Source: Pipra filicauda (Eukaryota > Chordata > Aves > Passeriformes > Pipridae). Taken from it: a DNA stretch of 64,000 nucleotides. Under the pieces are notes generated by a model, which did no database searches, was not told the DNA's origin, and saw only the letters and a list, made by a program, of their open reading frames with translations. The position numbers and the translations under genes were made by a program. This document shows positions 12,475-22,139 of this stretch, piece by piece (positions within the stretch are counted from its first letter, which is position 1; each line of letters begins with the position of its first letter). The DNA lies in the NCBI RefSeq assembly GCF_003945595.2, contig NW_024103707.1:1984001-2048000 (forward strand), in the 5' to 3' direction.

Positions 12475-13445
12475 TGTGGTGGGTTGACCTTGGCAGGAGC
12501 TCACCAAGCTTCTCTGTCAGTCCCCTTCCATCAACAGGACAGGAGAGAAAATAAGATGAAAAACCAATAGGTCAAGATAGGGACAGGGAGGTCACTCAAC
12601 AGTTACCATTATGGGCAAAACAAACTCAACTTGGAGAAATGAATTTAATTTATTGCCAATCAAACAGCAGGATAATGAGAAACAAGGACAATTGTAAAAC
12701 ACCTTTCCCCTTCCTCTCCCTTTATCCCAGGTTCAACTTCATTCCCAACTCTTCTGTCTTCTCCATATGAGCAGTGTAGGGGGACAGAGAAAGAGGACTG
12801 TGGTCAGTTTGTAACACTTTGTGTCTGCTGCTTCTTCCTCCCCACACTCTTCCCCTGTTTTCATGGGAGACAGTCCTATTAATTGCTCCAATGTGAGTCC
12901 TTCCCATGGGCTGCAGTTCTTCATGAACTGCTCCAGCCTGAGTCCTTTCCACAGGATGCAGTCCTTCAGGAACAGACTGCTGTAGCATGGGCTCCCCTCT
13001 GCATGGGTCAACAGGTCCTGCCAGAAGCCTGCTCTAGTGCAGGCTCTCCGCAAGCTCCAGCTTCTCTCGGGACACATCCACCTACTCTGGTGAAGGGTCC
13101 TCTGCGGACTGCAGAGGGACAGCCTGACACCACTGTTGTCACCACGGGTTGCATGGGAGTTTCCGCTCCAGCGCCTGGAGCATGTCCTCCTTCTCCTTCT
13201 GCAGAGTTGTTTCTTTGATATTTTCTAACTCCTATCTCCCAGCATTTTTCAACCTTTTTTAAATATGTTATCACATACAAGGTGCTCCCAACATCCCTGA
13301 TGCGCTCCACTTTGGCCAGTGGCAGGTCCGTCCTGGAGCCGGCTGGCACTGGCTCCACTGAACATGGAGGGAGCCTCTGCTGTTATCTCGCAGAAGTCAA
13401 CCTGCAGCCCCACCTACCAAAACCTTGCCACATAAGTGCAATACA
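12475..13445 (-). mobile_element. Solo ERVL-type LTR, 971 bp
   Basis: Same family and orientation as the LTR at 9870. On the minus strand it begins TGTATTGCAC...TGGCAAGGTTTTGGTAG near 13445 and ends ...CAACCCACCACA at 12475. It contains a degenerate run of roughly 30-bp subunits of the type 'gctccaatgtgagtccttcc' between about 12880 and 13030. A conserved block around 12645 reads GCAATAAATTAAATT on the minus strand, which includes an AATAAA poly-A signal. Flanks do not form a convincing target duplication. Four overlapping open frames of 88-116 codons on both strands are non-coding shadows of the LTR. Confidence 0.88.
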
Positions 13446-14621
13446 GTCACAGGAGTACTTGCTGCAAATCCAGGGGCAAGGTAAGCTGAGGTAAGGGATA
13501 GTTTTAAAGCATGTAATGTGTCAGGGAACCATTAGTAAGTTTACGAATGACGTTAGAAAAAGGAGTCTTCTAGCACTCCAAAAGTGAAGCTCTAGACCTT
13601 CTTTTCCTCACATGTAATGCAAAGCACTCAGTGCAGCTTGTTTTAAACAGAACATCATAAATTTATAGTCATTTGTTCAGTTTTTCTGTGACACAGGGTT
13701 GAATATGATGACTCAGAACTTGCTGTGAAATTACTGTGCTTTTATATCTGCTGATAGCAATAGGCTAATGATAAAACATGAGTTAAAAGCCTTATCAGCA
13801 GTATGTTTCACTGGAAAACAAAAAGATAGGATTTCATTCCTATTCAATTTATCTTTGTAAAGAAGAAAGCTCTACTTTGCCCAGTAAAACCAACATTTTA
13901 AAAATAAATATCTACCTGCTGAAGACAAGATATTTATAGAGATACCTTCTTAATAGGCATTTTAATTAAATCCCAGCACCCACAAGGGAGCCTGATGTAC
14001 AAAAGAAAGAGGTTTCTGTCTGTCATCCAGTCATCTTCTCTGTTTAAATATAGATGGAAACTTAAATGGTTTTTAACAAAAAAATTATTAAATTTCCAAG
14101 TATACACTTACACATATACTGGAAAGAAAGGAATTTCTTCCATGATGTATTTGTGGTGTCAGGATGCTGATTATTCCTATTTCACAAATTCATTATATTA
14201 ACAAAGATGGTGTTGAAATTTAATTAAATTACAAGTTTTTCTTTTGGGTCATGAGCCACATTTGCTTTTCTCTTTCTTTAATTTTCTAAGGATGATCACA
14301 TTCACCAGAAGAGTATTAGTTTATGGTATGGCCCTCTCCCCTGACTCTGGCCACTTCTGTTATTCTCAGTACAAAAACATCTCGTTTTTTTTATCAGAAT
14401 AAAAATATGTTGCGTAAACTCAAGTAATTTGGACACTAAGAAAAATGCCAGGATCCAAAGGATCTTCTAATATAAACTGCTCAATCTTACTACTTTTGAT
14501 AGAAGTTGAAACTATGAATGAGAATACAGTTAGAAGACTTTGGAATATAGAAGGTTTCCAACAGAAATGTTTGTTTAAAAAAAAAAAGGCAAAGAAAAGG
14601 AAGATAATTGGCTGATATAAT
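13446..14621. other. Unannotated host DNA
   Basis: AT-rich sequence; no gene or recognised element seen. Confidence 0.55.
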
Positions 14622-14715
14622 ATCATAGCAATATCATAGCATCATAGAATACTTTAGGTTGGAAAAGACCTTTAAGATCATCAAGTCCAACTGTTAACTC
14701 TGCACTGTCACGACC
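14622..14715 (-). mobile_element. CR1 LINE, short 3' fragment
   Basis: Three degenerate copies of the terminal octamer ('atcatagc', 'atcatagc', 'atcatagaat') lead into 'aggttggaaaagacctttaa' and 'gatcatcaagtccaac'. This is the extreme 3' end of a CR1 element in minus orientation, under 100 bp long. Confidence 0.85.
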
Positions 14716-17298
14716 TCTCATTGAATGAAGCATTTGATTTTGTTCTTTTGTCTTTTTTTCTTTCTAAAAAGGATTATCAGTAATTTATTTGCTTTTTCTG
14801 TGAAGAGAAAGAAAGTCGAATCCATATTTAGAAAGTCCTTTAAGCATTAAACCACTGAGCTATAGCTTTTCAAAGTAAAGAACTCATAAGTCTTGGGGCA
14901 GTTGAGAGGAAGAGAGAATTCTGTTATATTTTAATGGGTCTTTACACTGTCTTGAGTATATCTCACAAAACCCCCTGGATTAAAAAATAGTCTAGATAAC
15001 TATGGAGTTAATTTTTTGGTTATACACTCAGCTAACATAAAAGAATGTGAGCAAGTGAGAATGTGACAAACTGTTCATAAAAAAAGTAAACAACAAAGTC
15101 CATCTCAAACTATCTATTCCACTGGTAAGAAAAATATCTGTAGAAAAAGTTTTGCTTAAAGGAGCAAATTCACATCTTGTGCTATTCTGTCTTTGAGGTA
15201 TAGTTTATGTAGACGGACTTGAAAAATTACAATTAAAGCTTTTATCTTTCTTCAGAATTCATATCCCGACCTTGGATACTCACTTTTTTGTACACAGGCA
15301 CACAAGGCTCATAAATTAGACCCTTTGAAATTAAGGATATGGATTTAAGAGAAATTGAAGTTTAGAGTGTATTTAAAAAAGCCCGTAGTGACAAAGACAG
15401 ACAAAAGGCTGCAAAATAGAGACAAGGTAGTCATGAGGCACACGCAAACTGGGGATTGTAATTATTTTCAGGCACTCACATTCTCTTTCTTTGCTAGCAC
15501 AGCCACAGGAAGAAGCCCCAAGCCCAGCTCCAGTTTGAAGACAGTCAAACCTGCTTTGGGAACTACTGGTACCTCAGGCTTGTATAACACACATGGACAC
15601 TATAGTTCCAAATAAGAAATAATATGAAGTAGGAGCCTGATATAGTGCTGATGTCTACCATGCAAACGTCTGCCTCTGAAGTAATACAGTCATGTTGGCA
15701 GTGGAGAGAAATAAGCACCAGCAGGGTATAATTAACCTCTTCCTAAAGCAGACAGTTCATATAGGTCAGATGACTCACTTCTAAGAAGTGCCCATTTTTC
15801 TCAAATATGGGATATTGATGAGAGGATTAACTCATCTTTAGATCCATGGAACTAAAATTGGAGAAATAAATCCCAGGTTTCAAAAACTAATGTATATCAT
15901 AACCACATCTATAGGTATTTCTCTGAAGCCTAACAATCCAAGTTGGTATGTTACATATAATATAGCCATAAAATACTGTCTGCACACATTTCCACTACCA
16001 TCAGCAGATCAGATACTAAAAGAATCTACCTCCCTAGTTTAACCAATTGAAAAATAAATCTGAGGGATTCACTAGTTATCCAAAAATAAAGGAGAGGTAA
16101 AGAACCTAGATTATCTAATCAGAGAAGTAGATCAACATATTCCCTACTTTAAAAGGGGTAAATAAACCATAATGAGACCAGCCAACTAGGATAGACATGA
16201 TTTTTCTTACAGTTTAGTAAATTATGGAAATTAAGGAAAGACCAAAGAATTGATGGAAAATTACAACTCTCTCCAAGATGTATGAATAATTGTCATTTCT
16301 CACATACAAGCATAATGCCGCCTTCCTTTTTAGGCTGTAAATTAAGAAAATGAATATACAAACATGAAGTTTGAATAAATTAAAACAGTGTGACGACTAA
16401 CTCCATTTCTCCAGTTAATAAAAGGAAAGAAAGTCTTCACAAAATGCTCTTCATCACTATTATCACTCCAATTCTGCCTGCCTTTCTGGTGGCAACAGAA
16501 TGTCAGTTTAATGGCTTTGAAAGATTTATTTGTAATGTCCCAGAACCAAAATAAGCCTCATGCCATTAGCAGTCACTCAGCAGACAGTGAGCAGGTGGAA
16601 GATGGTTTTGTGATTCAGACTCAGATCATAAATAATGATCCTTAGTTTCCTCTGAACTACCAGAAAACTGCCTGTAGAAGTATTTTGAAAGAAATTAGGG
16701 GTTATAGAGGCATGCAGGATACCACCTTACTCATCCACGAGGGGACATTTAAAGGCATTCCAAGAGCTGGACCAGGTGGACCATCAAAAAGTTTAGCCTT
16801 AGAGTCAAACCACAGGTTCAGCAATATGATGTACAATTCCAGACTAGGATCCAACAACTGTGTGTTCAGAGAAATCTCTGTTATTCATCTAACTCTACTG
16901 TCCAATTTGTGGTTGAATCAACTCTAGTAAACACTAGTTTGTATTGAAATGTTCTCAAACATATTCAATTAATTCATATGGACATAACCTGTGACTGTAT
17001 TTGGGTGAATCCCTTAATTCTCTGTACTTCATTTTAGGTATGTTGATGCACTACTCAGAAATTGCAGAGATTTTTCCTAAACATATGTCTTCAGGCAAAC
17101 CTGGACACATGCTTTGGATAAATCTAGTGATCACTGAAAGAATTTGTAAAATATTTCATAACCTGTATAGTATTATGTGAATGAATAATAAATAAAAAAA
17201 AAGAAGTGGCCCTTTTAGAACAATGCATTATCATATTGCATATTTTCTTTAGAGAGGATATTTTGAGGAAAAATAACATTTTCTGTGTATTCCACACC
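14716..17298. other. Unannotated host DNA
   Basis: AT-rich sequence up to the provirus integration site. No gene or recognised repeat seen. Confidence 0.55.
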
Positions 17299-17304
17299 CA
17301 CTAC
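17299..17304. repeat. Target-site duplication, left copy
   Basis: 'cactac', repeated immediately after the other LTR at 19989-19994. A 6-bp duplication is the length usual for alpha- and betaretroviral integrases. Confidence 0.9.
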
Positions 17305-17619
17305 TGTCGCGGTCCGAAGGGAAGAGGGGACAGGACACGAGGAAGGGTGCAAGCAGACTTGTTTATTCAGGCGTGCGCCCGATTCTTAACCGTCCCACCA
17401 GGGGCAGGGGGCAGAACATCGAGAGGGCTATCAGACAGACAAATGGGGGAGCAAATCAGAACAGGGCACAGGCAAAAGGGGGAGGAGGAAGCCTGGGCAT
17501 GTGCAGTTGTGCACTGTGTAGCACGAATACAGTGAAAGTCCATATGAAAGTCCTGCCAATTGCTGTATGCTTTTCTCCATGCCTGGAACTGTTCCCATCC
17601 TGAATCTTGCTTCTCCACA
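17305..17619 (-). repeat. 3' LTR of the provirus, 315 bp
   Basis: On the minus strand it begins TGTGGAGAAGCAAG and ends GGACCGCGACA. By eye it is identical to the other LTR, base for base. An AATAAA poly-A signal on the minus strand lies at 17367-17362. A weak TATA-like 'TTAAGAA' lies just upstream of it (17389-17383). Confidence 0.93.
17362..17367 (-). promoter_or_regulatory. Poly-A signal AATAAA in the 3' LTR
   Basis: Plus strand 'tttatt' reads AATAAA on the viral strand, about 60 bp before the LTR end. The 5' LTR has the same hexamer at 19731-19736. Confidence 0.75.
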
Positions 17620-17633
17620 GCTCACCCTTTCTT
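17620..17633 (-). promoter_or_regulatory. Polypurine tract
   Basis: Directly upstream of the 3' LTR the viral strand reads AAGAAAGGGTGAGC, a purine-rich run in the position where plus-strand DNA synthesis is primed. It is interrupted by one T and a final C. Confidence 0.7.
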
Positions 17634-17901
17634 ATTAGTTTGAAAGATGCCTGTTGCGATAGTCCTTCTTGCAGCATGCTGTGACACAAGAAATAGTTAG
17701 TAACAAAACAAACAGAGAAAGCAAAATTTCAAAACAAGTGGACAGCTGCATTTGCTGAGTGACTCCCCCCCTAAAATTGTTTCCAGCCCGAGATGCCACT
17801 GCTCCATGGTGTCTAAAAGCTTAGTGATAGTGGTCTTCTGTGGACTACGAGATCCTGGAAAGTAAGCAGAACATGTTAGAAGGGAGAATTTAGGATTGGG
17901 A
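17634..17901 (-). other. Proviral remnant between gag and the polypurine tract
   Basis: About 270 bp downstream of the gag stop. A full provirus would carry pro, pol and env over several kilobases here. No protease, reverse transcriptase, integrase or env motif is readable, so the segment is probably the 3' end of env or untranslated sequence joined to the end of gag by an internal deletion. Confidence 0.6.
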
Positions 17902-19572
17902 TCACGTGATAAGGGAACTGTAGGGATTGCTGTGGTTTCTTGGCACTTGCTGAAGGGATGGGCTACGCAGGATGGAACGCGGTTGAGGGGGTGCTGCCTT
18001 GTTTCTTGACAGCTCACAGGTGCACTGTTTAAGATCTGGTATTGAATTAAAAGTCACTTTTCTTCTCAAGTCTGGTGACTTTTTAGGAGGCAGCAGTTCT
18101 CCATAGATGTTAGTAAGAGAGCGGCAGTCTTTAGTCCAGTGTCTGCCTTTCCCACATCGTTTGCACGGCGTCTTTGGAAGCTCAGTCTTTGTAGTTAATT
18201 GTGGGCAGTTCTTTTTAATATGTCTTGTCTCACTACAGTGAAAACAGGTTTGTGGTCTAGCTAAAGCTTCAGCTATTAGTCTTGCTTTATGAGAATTAGA
18301 CCCCACATTCTTACAAGCTTCTATCATCTCCAGGAGTGTGGGATCTTTTAGCATTTTTAAGGCTTGTTGGCAATCTTCATTAGCCTTTTCAATCACAAGT
18401 TTATTAAACAAAATGTCTTGGCTTTCCTTTTGCTGGACTTGCCGTGCTATAGCTTCCCTTAGCCGGGTTATAAAGTCCACAAAAGGTTCTGTTGAGCCCT
18501 GATGAATTAGGGTGAAGGAGGGTGTTTGGACATATGCATCAGCAACTTTTTTAAAGGCTTCCATTGCCAGATCTTTTGTAATATCTAGGTATTTTAAATC
18601 CACAAGAGCCTGGTCTTGTCGGCTCGCATAGTTGCCTTCTCCATACAGCATATCAATAGCATTTTTTACAGGAATACCACGCCTCTCCATCTTTTCATTG
18701 ACATATTTAACTATAAGACGTTTCCATTCCGCTTCAAAAACGGATGCCTGCACAGTCGATAACAGTCCATTAATTACCGCTTTGATATCATAAGGTATTA
18801 AACGGCAGGCGAGAAAAAACGATTCAAAAAGTCCAACAGTATAGGGTGAGCCTAAACCGTACTCTACAATCGCTTTTTTGATGTCCTTTAACATGGTATA
18901 AGACACCGGACGCCACTCGGGGGCACGACCTTCTTCTAGGTAAATTGGAAAAGCTTTTAAAAACTCGGCATCGTTAGCCTGTGCGGCTTCTGTCCGGAAA
19001 GCTTTCCAAATATCGTTGCATGGAAGAGAGGCATTTGCCATCCTGCAACTGCCGGGAGCCTCGGTAACGAAGGCTTCATGGGCGTGGCCATCTTCCCGGG
19101 TGTTATCGTTGGAAGAGGCCCTGGCCCTGCTCCTTAGTTTCCGTCTACCCCGGGAGGGTGATGACGTGGGGGTAGAGGCAGCGCTGGAGGGAGAGGGCGT
19201 TCTGGTGGGAGGGTCCTTGGGCGTGCCGGGGGCGTAGGGGGGCGGACGCGAAGGCGGGCTGGGGGGCGGTGCCGGCCGAGCTTCCACGGGAGGGCTGGGG
19301 GGCGGTGCCGGCGGGAGACGCGCGAAATCTTTGCATGCCGTTTCTCCACGCCGCGCTCCCTCCCCGCTCTCCTGGGCTTCGCCCGCGCGGCCGACGCCAT
19401 GATGCTGGTATTCCGTGCTTTGTTTCTCCCTCCCGCCGTCCGCGCTCTCCCCCACCCCCCCGCAGCTCCGGGACCCTCGGGGCCTGTCCATTTTTGGGGA
19501 TGGGGGCTTGAATTTTTGCTCAGATTCTTGGAGATTTTCATTGGAACTCATCAACTGATGCTCTAGCATCAT
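17902..19572 (-). CDS. gag: Endogenous retroviral Gag polyprotein, N-terminally truncated (matrix start missing)
   Basis: Gag builds the immature retroviral particle and packages RNA. From the first in-frame ATG (19572) it is 556 codons, uninterrupted. Residues about 85-140 are very proline-rich and carry a PPPY late-domain motif near 110-113, which in family members recruits NEDD4-type ligases for budding. Capsid spans about 185-435, with a major homology region near 358-375 (QGSTEPFVDFITRLREA). Two CCHC zinc knuckles follow: CFHCSETRHIKKNC (about 443-456) and CKRCGKGRHWTKDC (about 470-483). The first has R where glycine usually precedes the His. No N-terminal myristoylation signal or matrix fold is evident. 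The frame stays open upstream without an ATG into the tRNA-derived junction near 19620, with a stop just inside it, so the true N terminus was lost in a deletion. No pro frame overlaps. Expression is unproven. Confidence 0.9.
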   Translation of the reverse strand: MMLEHQLMSSNENLQESEQKFKPPSPKMDRPRGSRSCGGVGESADGGREKQSTEYQHHGVGRAGEAQESGEGARRGETACKDFARLPPAPPPSPPVEARPAPPPSPPSRPPPYAPGTPKDPPTRTPSPSSAASTPTSSPSRGRRKLRSRARASSNDNTREDGHAHEAFVTEAPGSCRMANASLPCNDIWKAFRTEAAQANDAEFLKAFPIYLEEGRAPEWRPVSYTMLKDIKKAIVEYGLGSPYTVGLFESFFLACRLIPYDIKAVINGLLSTVQASVFEAEWKRLIVKYVNEKMERRGIPVKNAIDMLYGEGNYASRQDQALVDLKYLDITKDLAMEAFKKVADAYVQTPSFTLIHQGSTEPFVDFITRLREAIARQVQQKESQDILFNKLVIEKANEDCQQALKMLKDPTLLEMIEACKNVGSNSHKARLIAEALARPQTCFHCSETRHIKKNCPQLTTKTELPKTPCKRCGKGRHWTKDCRSLTNIYGELLPPKKSPDLRRKVTFNSIPDLKQCTCELSRNKAAPPQPRSILRSPSLQQVPRNHSNPYSSLIT

Positions 19573-19592
19573 CAGAATCAATCTCCAGGCAA

Positions 19593-19622
19593 TTAACGCT
19601 TCAGTAGCAATTTTGTCTCCAT
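19593..19622 (-). other. Nine-codon upstream frame at the junction
   Basis: The junction CCATGG supplies an ATG followed by nine codons including the start (ATG to CGT) and TAA, in a different frame from gag and ending 20 bp before the gag ATG. It would precede gag on a full-length transcript. No sign that it is functional. Confidence 0.3.
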
Positions 19623-19653
19623 GGGACTCTTAATCCCAGGGTCGTGGGTTCGT
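19620..19653 (-). other. tRNA-Lys-derived extension beyond the primer-binding site
   Basis: Read on the plus strand, these bases continue the tRNA-Lys(CTT) sequence upstream of the 18-nt primer site: T loop, variable loop, the whole anticodon arm with anticodon CTT, and tRNA position 25. All bases agree with the vertebrate tRNA as I know it except one, a T at 19653 where the tRNA has A58. A retrovirus normally stops copying its primer at that base, which carries m1A. The segment is therefore best explained as reverse-transcribed primer tRNA. Confidence 0.85.
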
Positions 19654-19671
19654 GCCCCACGTTGGGCGCCA
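19654..19671 (-). promoter_or_regulatory. Primer-binding site for tRNA-Lys1,2
   Basis: The viral strand reads TGGCGCCCAACGTGGGGC, complementary to the 3' 18 nt of tRNA-Lys(CTT) including CCA. It lies two bases after the 5' LTR, as usual. Primer tRNA-Lys1,2 is typical of betaretroviruses. Confidence 0.95.
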
Positions 19672-19673
19672 TC

Positions 19674-19988
19674 TGTCGCGGTCCGAAGGGAAGAGGGGAC
19701 AGGACACGAGGAAGGGTGCAAGCAGACTTGTTTATTCAGGCGTGCGCCCGATTCTTAACCGTCCCACCAGGGGCAGGGGGCAGAACATCGAGAGGGCTAT
19801 CAGACAGACAAATGGGGGAGCAAATCAGAACAGGGCACAGGCAAAAGGGGGAGGAGGAAGCCTGGGCATGTGCAGTTGTGCACTGTGTAGCACGAATACA
19901 GTGAAAGTCCATATGAAAGTCCTGCCAATTGCTGTATGCTTTTCTCCATGCCTGGAACTGTTCCCATCCTGAATCTTGCTTCTCCACA
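19674..19988 (-). repeat. 5' LTR of the provirus, 315 bp
   Basis: Identical by eye to the LTR at 17305-17619. On the viral strand it starts TGTGGAG at 19988 and ends CGCGACA at 19674, two bases before the primer-binding site. It contains AATAAA at 19736-19731. Confidence 0.93.
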
Positions 19989-19994
19989 CACTAC
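19989..19994. repeat. Target-site duplication, right copy
   Basis: 'cactac', matching 17299-17304. Confidence 0.9.
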
Positions 19995-21959
19995 TTAAAA
20001 AAGAATGTAAAAATTCTGATTTAAGGGTTAAAAGAGAGGAGTTGTAATTTTTACGCTCTTAGTCATTTGAATCACCTGAGCAATGACCTCTCTACATGAT
20101 TTTCTGCACTATATGACTCAGATATGGAAAAGCATTAGTTCTTGAAAGAGGTTTCCAAGCCAAGTATCTGTACTGACTCTCTGTCTTCCTTCAATGTTAA
20201 TGATGGATCCTCAGGTATCTACCTTCTCAAAGTAATTATATTGCCTTTTTTGAAGTAGAATATACTCCCCAAAAGATTTTAAAAAATAATTTTCCAGAAG
20301 ATTTTACAGAAGGCAAATTATGACTAATAACTTGCTACAGTCATAATTAAAAGCAGTCAGCAGGAAAAGATTTCTCCTCAGCTGCTGTGCTCTGCAGTTT
20401 GCATGGTGTTAGATTATTCCCATCTTCTGTGCACAGACTGCTGCACCACTTACACCTTTCATAGGCTGTAGTCTTCCCTAGGCGATTAATGCATAAATAT
20501 TTTTTAAAGTTACATAGTGAGCCTTTTAGTACAAGCATATTCTCTTTCTATACTTTAATCTAGATGACCTGGTCTTCTAATGGGCTGATAGGTTCTTCCA
20601 GAGAAGTGTCGAGCACCGTCTGTTTTCACAGACAAGTTCTCAGTCACCATTTTCCTGTTGTTGAAATATTGTCAATCATTTGCTAAGGTCTAAAATTTTT
20701 AATAGCACTGGAGTATTTAAAGATCCACAATTTCTTCTCTGCGAGAGAGCTTTTTTTTTTCTTTTTTTCTTCAAGGATAACATTTGATGAGAAATTCACT
20801 CCTCATTACTGAACATGCCTCATTACTGAACATTACTCCTTACTCATCAAAGACCACATTCTGAACTTGTAAAGCAAGTGAATATGTGCATCAAGTGAGA
20901 GGCATAAAGGGGTTCTCTGCTCCTTTCCACAGGTGCTCTATTGTGTTGATAACAGCCGGAAGATGTTAATGATTAATCAAGTATGTCACCTCCCTTCTCT
21001 TTATTGGGTGTGAATTGTGCTCAGTCTCCCTGTCTTCTCCTGACTTGGACCACCAGACAGTGTGCTTGGTTTGATGAGAGAGCAAGAAGAAAGTAAGGGA
21101 ACTTGCTTTCTTTTGGGAAGCGGGACTACACTTTCTTTTTTTTCCATTGAATAAGGAGAAACAGAGTCAAGACTCTGCTTTTCAAAGATGTTTTTTTTTT
21201 TTCTGAGGGACAATCTCTCTTTGACTGAGCACATAAAAACTTAAATCTAAACTGGAAATTTTCGTGTTCTGCATAAGAAAAGAATCAGACACAAGTTTCA
21301 TATATCTAATACATTCAGGTAATGATTTCAAATGAATACGACTTTCCTTTTAATAAAAAAACTGACATACAATCATACAATTAGTCAGATAAAGATTATA
21401 AATGTATTCGTATTTTATTTAGGAAACATGATTTGTTCTTATTAGAGAGAAGTACTGTATAATAATTGGCATTTCTCTAAGGGTTGTTTTCCATGAAAAA
21501 GCAATTAACAAAACCCTATATCTGAAAAGAAGTTTATATTTTAAACTCTTTATATTTAAACTGATACTTCTATGTCAGTAAACTTCAATCTCATTACACA
21601 AAAGAACTGCGTAATTATTATAGTTTTATACAAGATGTGAGGAATGGTGTGAGGTTTTTTTTGTATTACAGGTCTCCTTGGATCAGTCATATTGAATGGA
21701 GTTGTTTTCACCTGTCTTTAGCCAGATAAGTGTTGGACATTTAGTTACCTAATTTAAGCTAACTTCCTTGGATTGCCTGGAGACAGATGGTCACCCACAA
21801 AACACACCTGAGCCAGCCTCAACTGCTCAGCATCTATGGGATGAATTGCACTCCTGATCACAACTTCCCAGTAATTACAAACAAGGAATAAATGGCTAGT
21901 TTAGAAGATATGTCTAAATTTTACATAACTGAAGTTATGCTCATGAACCCCATCCCCCT
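19995..21959. other. Unannotated host DNA
   Basis: AT-rich sequence. A 17-bp unit 'cctcattactgaacat' plus one base is present twice in tandem at 20801-20834. The stretch from about 21690 has a moderately LTR-like character leading into the fragment at 21960, but I cannot assign it firmly. Confidence 0.5.
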
Positions 21960-22139
21960 GCACTGCTTGGGGAGAGTAGGCAGAGAAAATTGGCAGAGAA
22001 ATTAAGCCCATTAAGAAGGGAGGGGTGGGAGCAAGGTGTTTTTAAATTTGGGTTTACTTCTTATTACCCAGATGAGGAGGGGAGTTACAGAATGGCTTTG
22101 ATGGGCATCTGGCATCCAGACAGGATTCAAACCACCACA
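21960..22139 (+). mobile_element. ERVL-type LTR, 3' fragment
   Basis: The end ...'ggattcaaaccaccaca' at 22139 corresponds to the 3' end of the LTR at 12475 (...CAACCCACCACA on the minus strand), and the preceding 'atgggcatctggc' corresponds to 'gtgggcatctga' of the LTR at 9870. The fragment is therefore related to those LTRs but in the opposite orientation and strongly diverged. Its left boundary is uncertain and could lie near 21690. Confidence 0.6.

Larger units (their letters stand above)
17305..19988 (-). mobile_element. Endogenous betaretrovirus-like provirus, gag only
   Basis: A 2,684-bp provirus on the minus strand. In viral order: 5' LTR (19988-19674), a two-base gap, tRNA-Lys primer-binding site, tRNA-derived extension, gag, about 265 bp of remnant, polypurine tract, and 3' LTR (17619-17305). 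Both LTRs are 315 bp, look identical, and are bounded by the same 6-bp duplication. Pro, pol and env are missing, as are the normal leader and the 5' part of matrix, so the copy cannot move by itself. It is much richer in G+C and CpG than its surroundings, as expected of a young insertion not yet eroded by methylated-CpG decay. The primer type, target length, capsid and paired zinc knuckles place it with class II (ERVK/betaretrovirus-like) elements; exact family unknown. Confidence 0.93.

Noticed and set aside
12739..13358. Several 88-116-codon frames on both strands as genes
   Set aside because: They lie wholly inside an ERVL-type LTR and are shadows of its GC-rich subrepeats.
17206..17618. 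Small frames in and around the provirus LTRs as genes
   Set aside because: Both LTRs give the same frames, so they are properties of the LTR; none resembles a protein.
17697..18017. Overlapping frame as the viral protease (contains LLDT)
   Set aside because: It is not in the -1 frame relative to gag, LLDT is not followed by G, and no other protease motif is present.
19016..19541. Frames of 63-135 codons over the gag proline-rich region
   Set aside because: Other-frame and antisense shadows of CpG-rich gag sequence.
19620..19671. A tRNA-Lys gene or pseudogene fragment inserted by chance
   Set aside because: It ends in non-templated CCA, two bases from the LTR, exactly at the primer-binding position of a provirus, which identifies it as reverse-transcribed primer rather than genomic tRNA.
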